A stretch of 34,755 nucleotides of DNA from an uncultured Clostridium sp. (GTDB lineage: Bacteria; Bacillota; Clostridia; TANB77; CAG-508): positions 1-34,755 of the forward strand of contig CANEEJ010000010.1 of NCBI GenBank assembly GCA_947426525.1, read 5' to 3'. Positions 26,498 through 34,755 of the stretch are shown here, piece after piece. The position numbers were made by a program, and so were the translations under genes. Below the pieces are notes generated by a model. The model saw nothing but the letters and a program-made list of their open reading frames with translations. It did not search any database and was not told where the DNA came from. Position 1 is the stretch's first letter; each line of letters starts with the position of its first letter.

Positions 26498-26516
26498 TTT
26501 TGAGACAGTCTCAAAA
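26498..26516. repeat. Short palindrome related to the TGAGACA elements
   Basis: TTTTGAGAC and GTCTCAAAA flank a single A. It looks like the two ends of the 32-bp element without its core. It sits between ylbJ and the next start. Confidence 0.55.
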
Positions 26517-26533
26517 ACAAGGAGTTGATTTTT

Positions 26534-26749
26534 ATGGAACGAGATTTTAATAATGGCTTTATGCCACCTTTTATGGATTATAATATGCCTCCCCCTAATA
26601 TGGATATGAATGAAATGATGATGCAATATGAACAGGCTTGTAGTTATTATCGTTATTTGTGTATGCAGATGGATTATAAAATTAAGTGTAAAGAATATGA
26701 AAAGATGTGTGGACATTCAAATGATAGAAATAATCGAAAAATTGAATAA
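26534..26749 (+). CDS. Small Met/Pro-rich protein of unknown function
   Basis: This 71-residue product starts MERDFNNGFMPPFMDY, with three Pro-Pro or Pro-rich turns and a run of methionines (NMDMNEMMMQYEQ). It then has a Tyr/Cys-rich helix (CSYYRYLCMQMDYKIKC) and a basic end. I do not recognise the family. The Met/Pro/Tyr/Cys content and its place after ylbJ are compatible with a spore coat or sporulation-associated peptide, but that is inference. The ATG at 26534 has GGAG nine bases upstream; a TTG at 26525 would overlap that site. It is followed by a strong terminator. Confidence 0.6.
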   Translation: MERDFNNGFMPPFMDYNMPPPNMDMNEMMMQYEQACSYYRYLCMQMDYKIKCKEYEKMCGHSNDRNNRKIE

Positions 26750-26771
26750 ATAGTATACAACTAAAAAAGTT

Positions 26772-26799
26772 TCCCAGATAATTTTAAAATTATCTGGGA
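26772..26799. terminator. Terminator between convergent genes
   Basis: A perfect 14-bp palindrome, TCCCAGATAATTTT with its complement, is flanked by AAAAAA and TTTTATTT. It lies between the Met/Pro-rich protein gene and uppP and can act in both directions. Confidence 0.85.
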
Positions 26800-26814
26800 T
26801 TTTATTTAACTTAT

Positions 26815-27675
26815 TTATCTTACAAAACAAAAATAGATTAATACAATAATACCTAACGCAATTCTATAATAACCAAATGGTTTAAAGTCATGCTTTTTGA
26901 TATAATTCATTAAGAATTTAATAACTAATACTGATACTAAGAAAGATATTAACATTCCTACTAATAAAATAATTAATTCTATTCTAGTAAAACTAAATCC
27001 AAATTTCACTAATTTTAGTAAGCTTGCTCCTAACATAGTTGGGATGGCTAAATAAAATGTAAATTCTGCTGCATTTGGTCTAGATAACCCAATTAATAAA
27101 CCACCAATAATAGTTGCTCCTGAACGCGAAGTTCCTGGAAATATAGCTGCCAATAATTGAAAAATTCCAATTATAATAGCATCTTTGTAAGTAATTTGTG
27201 AATTATTTTCTTTTAATTTCTTGCTACCTTTTTTTCGGTTTAAATTTTCTACTACAATAAAAGCAATCCCAAATACAATCAAAGCAAGTGCAATACAAAA
27301 TGGATTATAGAATAATGCTTCAAATACTTCATCGAAAAATACACCTATAATAGCTGCTGGCACACATGCTACTAATATCTTCATCCACAATATCATAATA
27401 TCCTTATTAAAATAAGATAAGATACCTTTTGGCAGAATTGCTTTTTCTTTGTTTTTGGTGATTGGCCAAATTTTGTTCCAATATAACAATACTACTGCTA
27501 AAATGGCACCAAATTGTATTACTACTTGGAACATCCCCCAAAATTCTGGCGATACTTCTTGTAATTTCACAAATTGTTCTACTAATATCAAATGCCCTGT
27601 GCTACTAATTGGTAACCATTCTGTTATTCCTTCTACTACCCCAAATAAGATAGCTTTTAAAATTTCTATCAACAT
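26815..27675 (-). CDS. uppP: Undecaprenyl-diphosphatase UppP (BacA family)
   Basis: This 286-residue membrane enzyme dephosphorylates undecaprenyl diphosphate, recycling the lipid carrier of cell wall synthesis; it also confers bacitracin tolerance. Signature blocks are EGITEWLPISSTGHLIL near the N-terminus and FPGTSRSGATIIGGLL in the second half, within about eight hydrophobic segments. I chose the ATG at 27675 with AAGGAAAT before it and the standard beginning MLIEILKAILFGVVEGI. Longer readings add 32 residues encoded by the end of dpaA. It overlaps the dpaA stop by seven bases, so the two are translationally coupled. Confidence 0.93.
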   Translation of the reverse strand: MLIEILKAILFGVVEGITEWLPISSTGHLILVEQFVKLQEVSPEFWGMFQVVIQFGAILAVVLLYWNKIWPITKNKEKAILPKGILSYFNKDIMILWMKILVACVPAAIIGVFFDEVFEALFYNPFCIALALIVFGIAFIVVENLNRKKGSKKLKENNSQITYKDAIIIGIFQLLAAIFPGTSRSGATIIGGLLIGLSRPNAAEFTFYLAIPTMLGASLLKLVKFGFSFTRIELIILLVGMLISFLVSVLVIKFLMNYIKKHDFKPFGYYRIALGIIVLIYFCFVR

Positions 27676-28550
27676 ATTTCCTTCTTCTCCTTTAAAATAT
27701 GATAAATTGTATCTTTTATTATTTCTGCTGTTGTAACTGGTGCTACCTTTCCAGGTAACGCCAATGCCCAAATTAATTTTAATTTTCGTTCCTTGCTAGC
27801 ATTTTCGTCAAATCCTCCTGGTTTCGATGCTAAATCAATTAATAAAGTTTCTTGACTTACATATTGTAGTCTTTCTGCCGTCATAATTCGGTGTGGTATG
27901 GTATTAATAATAATATCATAGGAAGCTAATTGCTCTGTTAAAGCATTCATTTGAATAGCCTTATAACCATAAGCTTTTATCCATGCCATATCTTCCTTGT
28001 TTCTTACCGCACAAGTTATTTTAGCAGATAAGCCTTCCATTTTTTTTGCTAGTATTTTTCCAATTCTTCCAAATCCTAAAATTAATATTTTGCTTCCATG
28101 AATGGTTTTCATTGTATGATGCATTGCTACTTGGATGGCTCCTTCTGCTGTGGAAACAGCATTTAAAATAGCTAATTCTTCTTCCTTCATAACATCTACT
28201 ACTTCAATTGCTTGTTGACTTGTCATTTCATAGATTTCTGGCTGAATACCACCTGCTATTAGCCTCTTATTTTTGCAATTTTTTATTACCTCTTGAATGG
28301 ATATAGCTTGTGCACTAAATGGAGTATTGATATATTTCAAGTCACTTGAAAATGGAATCGGTCCTATCACATTTTCAGCTTCTTGAACTGCCTGGCTTAT
28401 TTTCGAACATTGCCTTATATTTTCTACGTTCTTTAGTTCTTCTATTTTTTCCATTCCATAGGTATGTATCTTATTTCCTTCTTTGGCTAGCATTTTAGCT
28501 AAGTAAACCATTCGTAAATCGCCACCAAGGATTGCAAAATTTTCACTCAT
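27669..28550 (-). CDS. dpaA: Dipicolinate synthase subunit A
   Basis: This 293-residue protein is the dehydrogenase-like subunit of dipicolinate synthase (SpoVFA). It has an N-terminal catalytic part (FAILGGDLRMVYLAKML) and a central Rossmann nucleotide site (ILILGFGRIGKILAKKM), followed by INTIPHRIM and LIDLASKPGG. With subunit B it makes dipicolinic acid from a lysine-pathway intermediate in the mother cell, for loading into the spore core. Subunit B is not in this window, so it must lie elsewhere or be replaced. The ATG at 28550 follows GGGGG. The gene overlaps uppP, an unusual partner. Confidence 0.9.
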   Translation of the reverse strand: MSENFAILGGDLRMVYLAKMLAKEGNKIHTYGMEKIEELKNVENIRQCSKISQAVQEAENVIGPIPFSSDLKYINTPFSAQAISIQEVIKNCKNKRLIAGGIQPEIYEMTSQQAIEVVDVMKEEELAILNAVSTAEGAIQVAMHHTMKTIHGSKILILGFGRIGKILAKKMEGLSAKITCAVRNKEDMAWIKAYGYKAIQMNALTEQLASYDIIINTIPHRIMTAERLQYVSQETLLIDLASKPGGFDENASKERKLKLIWALALPGKVAPVTTAEIIKDTIYHILKEKKEIC

Positions 28551-28621
28551 AAAATTCCCCCTTATTCTTTTATAAGTATATTTTGTTTTCGAAATTTTAT
28601 GAGTTTTTTATCTTTTACTAT

Positions 28622-29863
28622 CTATTCTTGTCTTTCCTTTTGCCAGTCTTGTTCTAATTCTTGTTCTGGCTGTTTTTTCCCTTTTCCTTCTGCATTTCTT
28701 TTTAGCATTTTGATATCATTATAACTTAAATTTCTTGTTATTTCGCTCATTTCTTCTAAATGCTCTTTTGCTTTCACTTCTTTTTCTTGTAATTTTGCTA
28801 CCTCTTCTTGCTCTGGCTCTTCTAAATTGAATGGCATAGATATTTTAGCCATAATAGGAATAAAAATTGGGTCTTTTTTTACTTTTTCTACAATCTTTTT
28901 AGCATTGATATCAATTGCTGTGTTGATATATTTAATGGCAGTATCTTTATCTCCTTTAATTAAATAAATTTTAGCTAATTCATAATAACCATCTGCTGAC
29001 AATTCTTCCTCTTCAATTGCTTCTAAAAATCTTTTTTCAGCTTCTTCCAAATCTTTATAAATTAAAGCAATTTCTGCTAAAGAATATTTAGCATTATATA
29101 ATAATGAATTGATTTCTGCTGCTTTTTCGTAACAAATTTTTGCACTTTGAAAGTCATTTAACATGGTATACGCAATTCCCAAATTATAATTTAGTTCATA
29201 GCTTACGGGATTAAATCTTAAAGCATCCTGATAAATATTAACAGCTTCTTTATATCTTTCCTTTTCAATTAGAATTTCTCCTAATAGTTCTGTTGCTTGA
29301 TACATCTCTGGCTTTTTATTTAATAAATTAAATAACATTTCAGCTGCTTCTTCTTTTTTGTCCAAATTTGTTAGTAATTCTGCTACTTTATAATAAGAAT
29401 CATAATCTTTTTTATTTAAATCAATAGCTTGTACATATTCATCAATTGCCTTTCTCATACCACCTTCATTTTCATAAATTTCAGCTAGCATTCTATGTGC
29501 TTTATAAGACCTTGGATTCTTTTCCATCAAGTCTATTAGAACTTGTTTCGCTTTTTTGTTATCGCCAAAAAATAAATATAACTTTGCTTTTTGAATATAT
29601 AACATCTCAAATAGCCTACCATTTCTTTTTTCTAAAATGATGACAGCTATTGGAAGTATAATAGCTAATAAATATTTTAATAAAATAAATACGATATTTA
29701 ATTTTACTCTAAATAGTACTTCGATGAAACTAAATGCAATTCCTATAAACTCTAGTACAAGAACTCCTATATAACTAGTATCATTATTTTGTATCATACG
29801 AAAAAACATATATACAAATATAGTAAAGGAAATGACGATAAATATTAATTGTTCGACTATCAT
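28622..29863 (-). CDS. Membrane protein with tetratricopeptide repeats
   Basis: This 413-residue protein has three hydrophobic segments in its first 85 residues (MIVEQLIFIVISFTIFVYMF and two more). Then come about seven TPR units at 105-350, such as AHRMLAEIYENEGGMRKAID, YYKVAELLTNLDKKEEAAEM, LNYNLGIAYTMLNDFQSAKI and YYELAKIYLIKGDKDTAIKY. A charged Glu/Lys/Gln-rich end follows. TPRs mediate protein contacts, here on the cytoplasmic side by the positive-inside pattern, though topology is not certain. No enzyme domain is seen. I chose the ATG at 29863 with AGGAG eight bases upstream. It lies upstream of dpaA by 71 bases. Confidence 0.8.
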   Translation of the reverse strand: MIVEQLIFIVISFTIFVYMFFRMIQNNDTSYIGVLVLEFIGIAFSFIEVLFRVKLNIVFILLKYLLAIILPIAVIILEKRNGRLFEMLYIQKAKLYLFFGDNKKAKQVLIDLMEKNPRSYKAHRMLAEIYENEGGMRKAIDEYVQAIDLNKKDYDSYYKVAELLTNLDKKEEAAEMLFNLLNKKPEMYQATELLGEILIEKERYKEAVNIYQDALRFNPVSYELNYNLGIAYTMLNDFQSAKICYEKAAEINSLLYNAKYSLAEIALIYKDLEEAEKRFLEAIEEEELSADGYYELAKIYLIKGDKDTAIKYINTAIDINAKKIVEKVKKDPIFIPIMAKISMPFNLEEPEQEEVAKLQEKEVKAKEHLEEMSEITRNLSYNDIKMLKRNAEGKGKKQPEQELEQDWQKERQE

Positions 29864-29922
29864 TTTGTTTTCTCCTATCTTCTTTTTAACATCTCTATTG
29901 TATTCCATTTTTTGTCATTTGT

Positions 29923-30484
29923 CTAGTTTTTATATAATCCTTCGTAAATTTTATAATCTCTTAAGATTTTCCTTACATAATTGTTAGTTTCTTTATAAGG
30001 TATTTTTTCAATATCTGTACCATCTTTTTGGATGATTCCTTTCTCAATCCAACCGATCTACCGTTCCTATTCCAGCATTATAAGCCGCTAATGCGACTTC
30101 TTTATTACCATATCTTTGCAAAAGAGTAGCTAAATAGCAAGTACCAATCTCAATATTTTTATAAACATCTGTTAACGCTTCTCTTTCATTTTCGGAATTT
30201 AGCTCAATGGCATTCTTTCTTGCTACATCTTTGGCTGTTTCTTCCATCAATTGCATCAAACCAATCGCACTTCGATTTGAAATAGCATCTTTGTCAAAAT
30301 TGCTCTCTGCTTTTATTACCGCAAAAATCAAATTCTCTTCCACCTTATATTTTTCTTGATAAATAGAAACCACTTCTTGATATTTTTTGGGATACATTAT
30401 CTTTAGTATATTATCTTTTAATAGAAAAACAAATATTAATAAAACGATAAGAAAAATAACCACTATCAATTTTTTGTTCTTCAA
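29923..30484 (-). CDS. Lytic transglycosylase, Slt type (joined by +1 shift at CGG)
   Basis: This membrane-anchored peptidoglycan lyase has a hydrophobic anchor at about 5-23. The SLT domain follows: VIKAESNFDKDAISNRSAIG with catalytic Glu60, LMQLMEETAKD, IEIGTCYLATLL and LAAYNAGIG. The zero frame stops at 30044, five codons after AAYNAGIGTVD. Skipping one base at CGGT (30055-30052) gives GWIEKGIIQKDG, then NNYVRKILRDYKIYEGLYKN and a TAG at 29923, the normal end of this family, for 186 residues. The start is a TTG at 30484, seven bases after AGGAGG, 19 bases beyond the polA stop, so the gene is co-transcribed with polA. Confidence 0.87.
30052..30055 (-). other. +1 frameshift site CGGT in the lytic transglycosylase gene
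   Basis: The context is GTA GAT CGG TTG GAT TGA. Skipping one base gives D-G-W-I-E-K-G and the usual C-terminal helix. It is the only site of ten with T rather than A after CGG. Confidence 0.82.
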
Positions 30485-30503
30485 TTTCTTTCCTCCTTTT
30501 GTC

Positions 30504-33216
30504 TCATTTGCAATCATACCAATTTTTTGCTTCTGAAATGTCGGCAATTAATGGCACTTGTAGTTTGATTGCTGTCTCCATGCTTTGTTTCATGATTTCT
30601 TTCATTTGTTCTTTTTCTTCTTCTGTTGTCTCAATCATCATTTCGTCATGAACTTGCAATACAATTTTAGATTGTAATTCTCTTTTTTGGATTTCTTGAT
30701 ATACTTTTATCATAGCTATTTTCATAATGTCTGCTGCTGTTCCCTGAATTGGAGTGTTCATGGCTACTCGTGAACCAAATTGTCTTACCATATAGTTGCT
30801 TGATTTTAGTTCAGGGATATATCTTCTTCTATGGAATAAAGTTTCTACATAGCCTTCTTCTGTTGCTTGTTTTGTAATTCCTTCCATAAAAGCTTTAATA
30901 CCTGCATATTGACTTAGGTATTCTTCAATATATTGTTTCGCTTTTTTTCTACCAATTCCTAACTGTTCTCCTAGCCCAAAGTCACTAATCCCATATACAA
31001 TTCCAAAGTTAACCGCTTTTGCATCACTTCTTTGTTCTTTGGTGACTTGGTCTATTGGTGTTTTAAACACTTTTGATGCTGCCTGTTTATGAATATCTTG
31101 CCCTTCTTGGAAGGCTTCTATCATATGTTCATCATTTGAAATATGGGCTAAAACTCTTAATTCAATTTGAGAATAATCGGCATCTAAATATATTTTCCCC
31201 TCTTCTGGTTTAAATACTTTTCTCACTCTTTTTCCTAATTCAAATCTAGTTGGTATATTTTGCAAATTTGGCTCTGTTGAGCTAATTCTTCCTGTTGCTG
31301 TTATGGTTTGATGGAAAAATGAATGAATTCTTTTAGTCTTAGGATTAATATATTGTTTTAATCCTTCTACATAAGTAGAATTTAGTTTCATTAATTGTCT
31401 ATATTCTAGTATTTGCTCTATAATTGGATCTTCTCTTTTTAATTTTTCTAATACATCTACATCAGTTGAATATCCACTTTTTGTTTTTTTGATAACTGGT
31501 AATTTCATTTTTTCAAAAAGGATTTCACCTAATTGTTTGGTAGAATTAATATTAAATTCTTCTCCTGCCATCTCATAAATAATCTTCGTTATGCTTTCTA
31601 GTTTCTCGGTTAACTCTTTTCCAAATTGATTTAGTTCTTCTTCGTCTACATACATTCCATTCCATTGCATATTAGATAGTACTTCAACTGTTGGCATATC
31701 AATTTCATAGAATAACTCTACAGCTCCTATTTCTTCTAGCTGTTTTAAGGTAATTTCTTTTATTTGTGCAATAGCATAACTATAAAAGCCATATTTTTCC
31801 TTTGTTTTTTGTTGTATTTCACTATTTTCCATTTCCTGTATACTATCAAACAAATTCATTTGCTTCTGCTTTGGCTCTTCTTCTTTCAATTCTTGTCTAT
31901 CAATTTCTAGATATTGCTCTATTAAATCCTCAATCGCTAGCTTATTATTCGTTGGATTTAAAATATAACTTGCTATTCCTATGTCATAATGAATTCCTTT
32001 TAAATCAATTCCTATTTGTTTTAATAAAATATAACTTTTCGTTAAGTCTATACTAATCTTTTGGATTTGATTGTCTTCCCATAGCTTTTTAAATTCTTGT
32101 ATCTCCTCTTCTTCTGAAAGAGCCACATAGACTGCTTGTTTCAACTTTTCATGATAAATAGTAAACCCTACTATTTTTTCTTTGATGATTTTTTCTGGAT
32201 TTTCTTCTTTTTCTGTGTGTAGGTAAAAAATCATTTGCTTTTGTTCTTGTATTAATTTTATGATATCATCTTTTGATTTATCTACCATTTTAAATAATTC
32301 CTCTGGTTTTTGCTTTTTTACTGCCTCTCCTCGTAAAGAAAATCTTTCAATGTAACGATTAAAGTTTAATTCTTGAAACAGTTTTAAAACTTCCTGCTTA
32401 TCCCACTCTTCTACTTTAAAGTCTTCTAATGTATCTTGAATTGGAACCTCCAAATTAATAGTTCCTAGCGTTTTAGATAGAAATGCTAGTTCTCTATTAT
32501 TTTCTATATTTTCTTTTTGTTTTCCTTTTAGTTCCGCTTCTCCCTTGTCTACTTTTTCATAAAGAGCTTCAATGGAACCAAATTTTTGCACCAAAGAAAG
32601 TGCCGTTTTCTCTCCTACTCCTGGAACACCTGGAATATTGTCAGAGGTATCCCCTTGCAGTCCTTTCACATCTATTAATTGTTTTGGTTCCAAACCATAC
32701 TTCTCTATAATTTTCTCTCGATTGTATTCATCTGTTTCTGTCTTTCCACCTTTTGTATGAGGAATTCGAATGGTTACTTTATCAGTTGCTAATTGAAAAG
32801 TATCCCTATCTCCTGAAAGAATAGTTACTTCTAGCCCTTGCTTTTCTCCATAACGAGACAAGGTTCCGAAGTACATCATCTGCTTCATAACCTTCCATCT
32901 CTACAATATCAATATTCATAGCCCTTAAAATATCTTTTATTATTGGCATTTGTTCTGCCAATTCTTGTGGCATTCCTTTTCGCGTTGCCTTATACCCTTC
33001 ATAAAGTTTATGTCTTGCTGTTGGTGCTTTTAAATCAAAAGCTACTACTAAATATTCTGGTTGAACATCTTCTAATAATTTAAACAGAATTGCTAAAAAG
33101 CCATAAACTGCATTGGTATATTTGCCATCTTTGGTGGTTAACATTTTGCTTCCCATAATACCATAAAAGGCACGGTTCATAATGCTGTTTCCATCTACTA
33201 ATACTAATTTATCCAA
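30504..33216 (-). CDS. polA: DNA polymerase I (joined by +1 shift at CGG)
   Basis: This repair and Okazaki-fragment polymerase has 903 residues when joined. The N-terminal 5'-3' exonuclease has LVDGNSIMNRAFYG, VAFDLKAPTARHKLYEGYK, GYEADDVLGT and LSGDRDTFQLA. The middle 3'-5' exonuclease-like domain lacks the DxE metal motif (FYLHTE instead), so it is probably inactive, as in several Firmicutes. The polymerase domain has motif A DADYSQIELR, motif B RSDAKAVNFGIVYG and motif C VHDE (855-858). The zero frame runs into an in-frame CGG at codon 117 and stops at 32806; skipping one base restores GTLSRYGEKQGLEV. The start is TTG at 33216 after AGGAGG. It overlaps the glycosyltransferase gene by eight bases. 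Confidence 0.93.
32865..32868 (-). other. +1 frameshift site CGGA at codon 117 of polA
   Basis: The context is GAT GTA CTT CGG AAC CTT. Skipping one base gives A-D-D-V-L-G-T-L-S, where the glycine is strongly conserved among 5'-3' exonuclease domains. Confidence 0.92.
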
Positions 33217-34640
33217 TTTTTTTCCTCCTAATTTTTATCTTTTCATTTACAATCCACATTCCTAAACTTCCTACTGCCAAAACAAATGTAAAAGGTGTTC
33301 CATTTTGCCAGCCTTCTCCATATGTCAAAAAAATACTATTAGCAAATTGGCTTATGATTGCTATTTGTGGAATCCATCTTATCATCTCAGCTTTTTGCCA
33401 CATAAGCAATGGGAATAACCACATAATATACCATGGTTGAAAGTTCGTGATTAGTAGGAACAAAAATGCCATGATAAAATAATTTGCCTTTCTCATTTCC
33501 TCTCTAAATTTTATTTGTTTTTTATTTAGCAAAATAATGCAAGCAAAGAAATAAACAATAGTAAAAGCTCCTAATAATACATGATTTACTGTACTTGCTG
33601 ATAAATTTGGCTCTTTACAATATTCTGTTATCATAATGTAAAAACTTTTTGCTAATTTTTCTTGTTGGATGAATAATCCACTTAATACTTGTAAGTCTCT
33701 TACATAGAATAAGTAAGGAATTGCTAAAACCATTACAAATAAAATCCCATATTGGATACATCTTCCGAAATCGTTTTAATGGTGTCTCTTTTCTAAAATA
33801 ATAAATAATTACAAATGGCAATAAAATAATAGCAAAATATTTAATAGCTGTTGCCATAGCTAAAAATGTTACTGTTACTACTAAATTTTTCTTTTTTGTT
33901 AAGAAATGCAAAGCTAGTAATATAAATAAAACGACAAACATGTCATTATGCACACAGGCAATTCCTTCTATTAAAATGAAGGGATTTAACCCATAAAGAC
34001 AAGTAAAAAGTTTTTTATTCGATATCTTATAAATCAAATAACAATTTCCTAAATGGACTAATACATTTACCAATTTGAACATAATTAAACCAATGTCTAT
34101 ATTTCCAAAAGATAATCCTGCCACTACTCTACAAATCAAGGTCCAAACTGGCCCATAAACTACTGTTGCATTGGCCCAATCATTTCCATAGCCTTGTGCT
34201 AATACAGTATCTGTTTGTAAGTATTGCTGGTTATCTCCTTGTTCTACATAGTCTTTTATGGTTGTATAATAAGGATTTTGATGATACGTACTGTCTAGTC
34301 TTCCAATTCCTAAATAATAAAATACGTCAGAACACGTAAATGGTAACACTGCTATAAATATTACTGCCATAATGCTAATAAATAAAAACATTTTCTTGGT
34401 AGTTTGAAATAGCTCTTTTCTCTTTTTTATGATGATAATGTACAGAATTGATAAAATCGCTAATAGTGTAATGTATAGTAAGGTTTGGGTTGCTCTACTA
34501 ACTGGCATATCATATAAAAATTGAAAATAGGGGCCAAATTTTAAGACAGTTTTCTTTTGAAACCAATATACAATAGATGGCATAGCAAATAAAATACTTG
34601 CTATGCTAAATAAAATTTTTGTTGCTTTGCGTGTAATCAA
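33209..34640 (-). CDS. Polytopic GT-C type glycosyltransferase (joined by +1 shift at CGG)
   Basis: This 476-residue membrane protein has about twelve hydrophobic segments. A large loop contains SDVFYYLGIGRLDSTYHQNPYY and NDWANATVVYGPVWTLI, and EGIACVHNDMFVVLFI and FQPWYIMWLFPLL follow. The order, with an acidic residue in the first external loop and a 'P.YGP.W' block, resembles polyprenyl-phosphate-sugar dependent mannosyl- or glucosyltransferases (GT87/MptB-like). Donor and acceptor cannot be told. The zero frame leaves the family pattern at CGGA (33767-33764), and the +1 frame restores RFGRCIQYGILFVMVLAIPY. The start is TTG at 34640 with GGAG seven bases upstream. It overlaps polA by eight bases. 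Confidence 0.82.
33764..33767 (-). other. +1 frameshift site CGGA in the glycosyltransferase gene
   Basis: The context is CGA TTT CGG AAG ATG TAT. Skipping one base gives R-F-G-R-C-I-Q-Y-G and then a membrane helix; the zero frame leaves the membrane pattern and ends about 50 codons later. Confidence 0.85.
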
Positions 34641-34755
34641 TCTTGTTCTCCTTTTTTCTCTAAATTTTATCCTATGATATCATACTCTCCTAAAAATTAC
34701 TATATTGTATAAGTGTCAATGATGTGAAACAAAAATATATAAAAATTAATATATA

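Noticed and set aside
6745..33767. Frameshifts explained as random assembly or long-read indel errors
   Set aside because: The ten breaks are all +1, none lies in a homopolymer run, and all produce an in-frame CGG. Random errors would include deletions, other codons and poly-A/T tracts, which abound here without any break. Read data are still needed to settle it.
1..34755. Reassignment of TGA or another stop codon
   Set aside because: TGA, TAA and TAG all end genes at expected places (for example rlmB and RNHCP with TGA, polC and nagZ with TAA), and tryptophans are TGG.

Overview
The window is about 34.8 kb of very AT-rich DNA. It reads as a spore-forming member of the Clostridia: it carries polC, an H-type small acid-soluble spore protein, dipicolinate synthase subunit A, a YlbJ-like sporulation membrane protein, strong AGGAGG ribosome binding sites and frequent TTG starts. 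TGA, TAA and TAG all act as stops. I see no rRNA, tRNA, CRISPR array or intact transposase.

Layout. From 218 to 19662 nearly everything is on the minus strand: a membrane-anchored unknown protein, rlmB, lepA and a rhodanese; an accessory cassette (5551-10540) with two paralogous transglutaminase-like/YwqK-repeat membrane proteins around an HD-domain protein and a DUF1294 protein; a DUF4236 gene; polC; an Rpn-type remnant and a tiny Gly/Cys protein (both plus strand); then the operon maf, cadherin-like membrane protein, nagZ. From 19857 to 26749 strands alternate: a U32/RlhA-like gene, an RNHCP protein, a nucleoside kinase, sspH-like, a small membrane protein, ylbJ and a small Met/Pro-rich protein. 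From 26815 to 34640 all is minus: uppP, dpaA, a TPR protein, a lytic transglycosylase, polA and a GT-C type membrane glycosyltransferase.

Main discovery. Eight genes look broken, including the normally essential polC (three breaks) and polA. All ten breaks have the same form. The upstream frame runs into an in-frame CGG codon, and one base must be skipped there (CGGA nine times, CGGT once) to restore a conserved, full-length protein. I scanned both strands by eye and found eleven in-frame CGG codons in genes. Ten sit exactly at these frameshifts; the eleventh is in the small DUF4236 gene. CGG strings out of frame (ACG-G, GCG-G, TCG-G, AAC-GGA) are common and harmless. Random sequencing indels or gene decay would not choose one codon in one frame. 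The best explanation is that this organism does not read CGG as ordinary arginine but shifts +1 there, by a four-base codon or by skipping the C and reading GGN as glycine. The coding features below are annotated on that basis, joined across the shift.

Other points of interest are a PolC with two tandem OB domains, paired palindromic elements with oppositely oriented cores (2747-2852 and 22345-22452), and a small DnaA-box cluster at 5338-5395.
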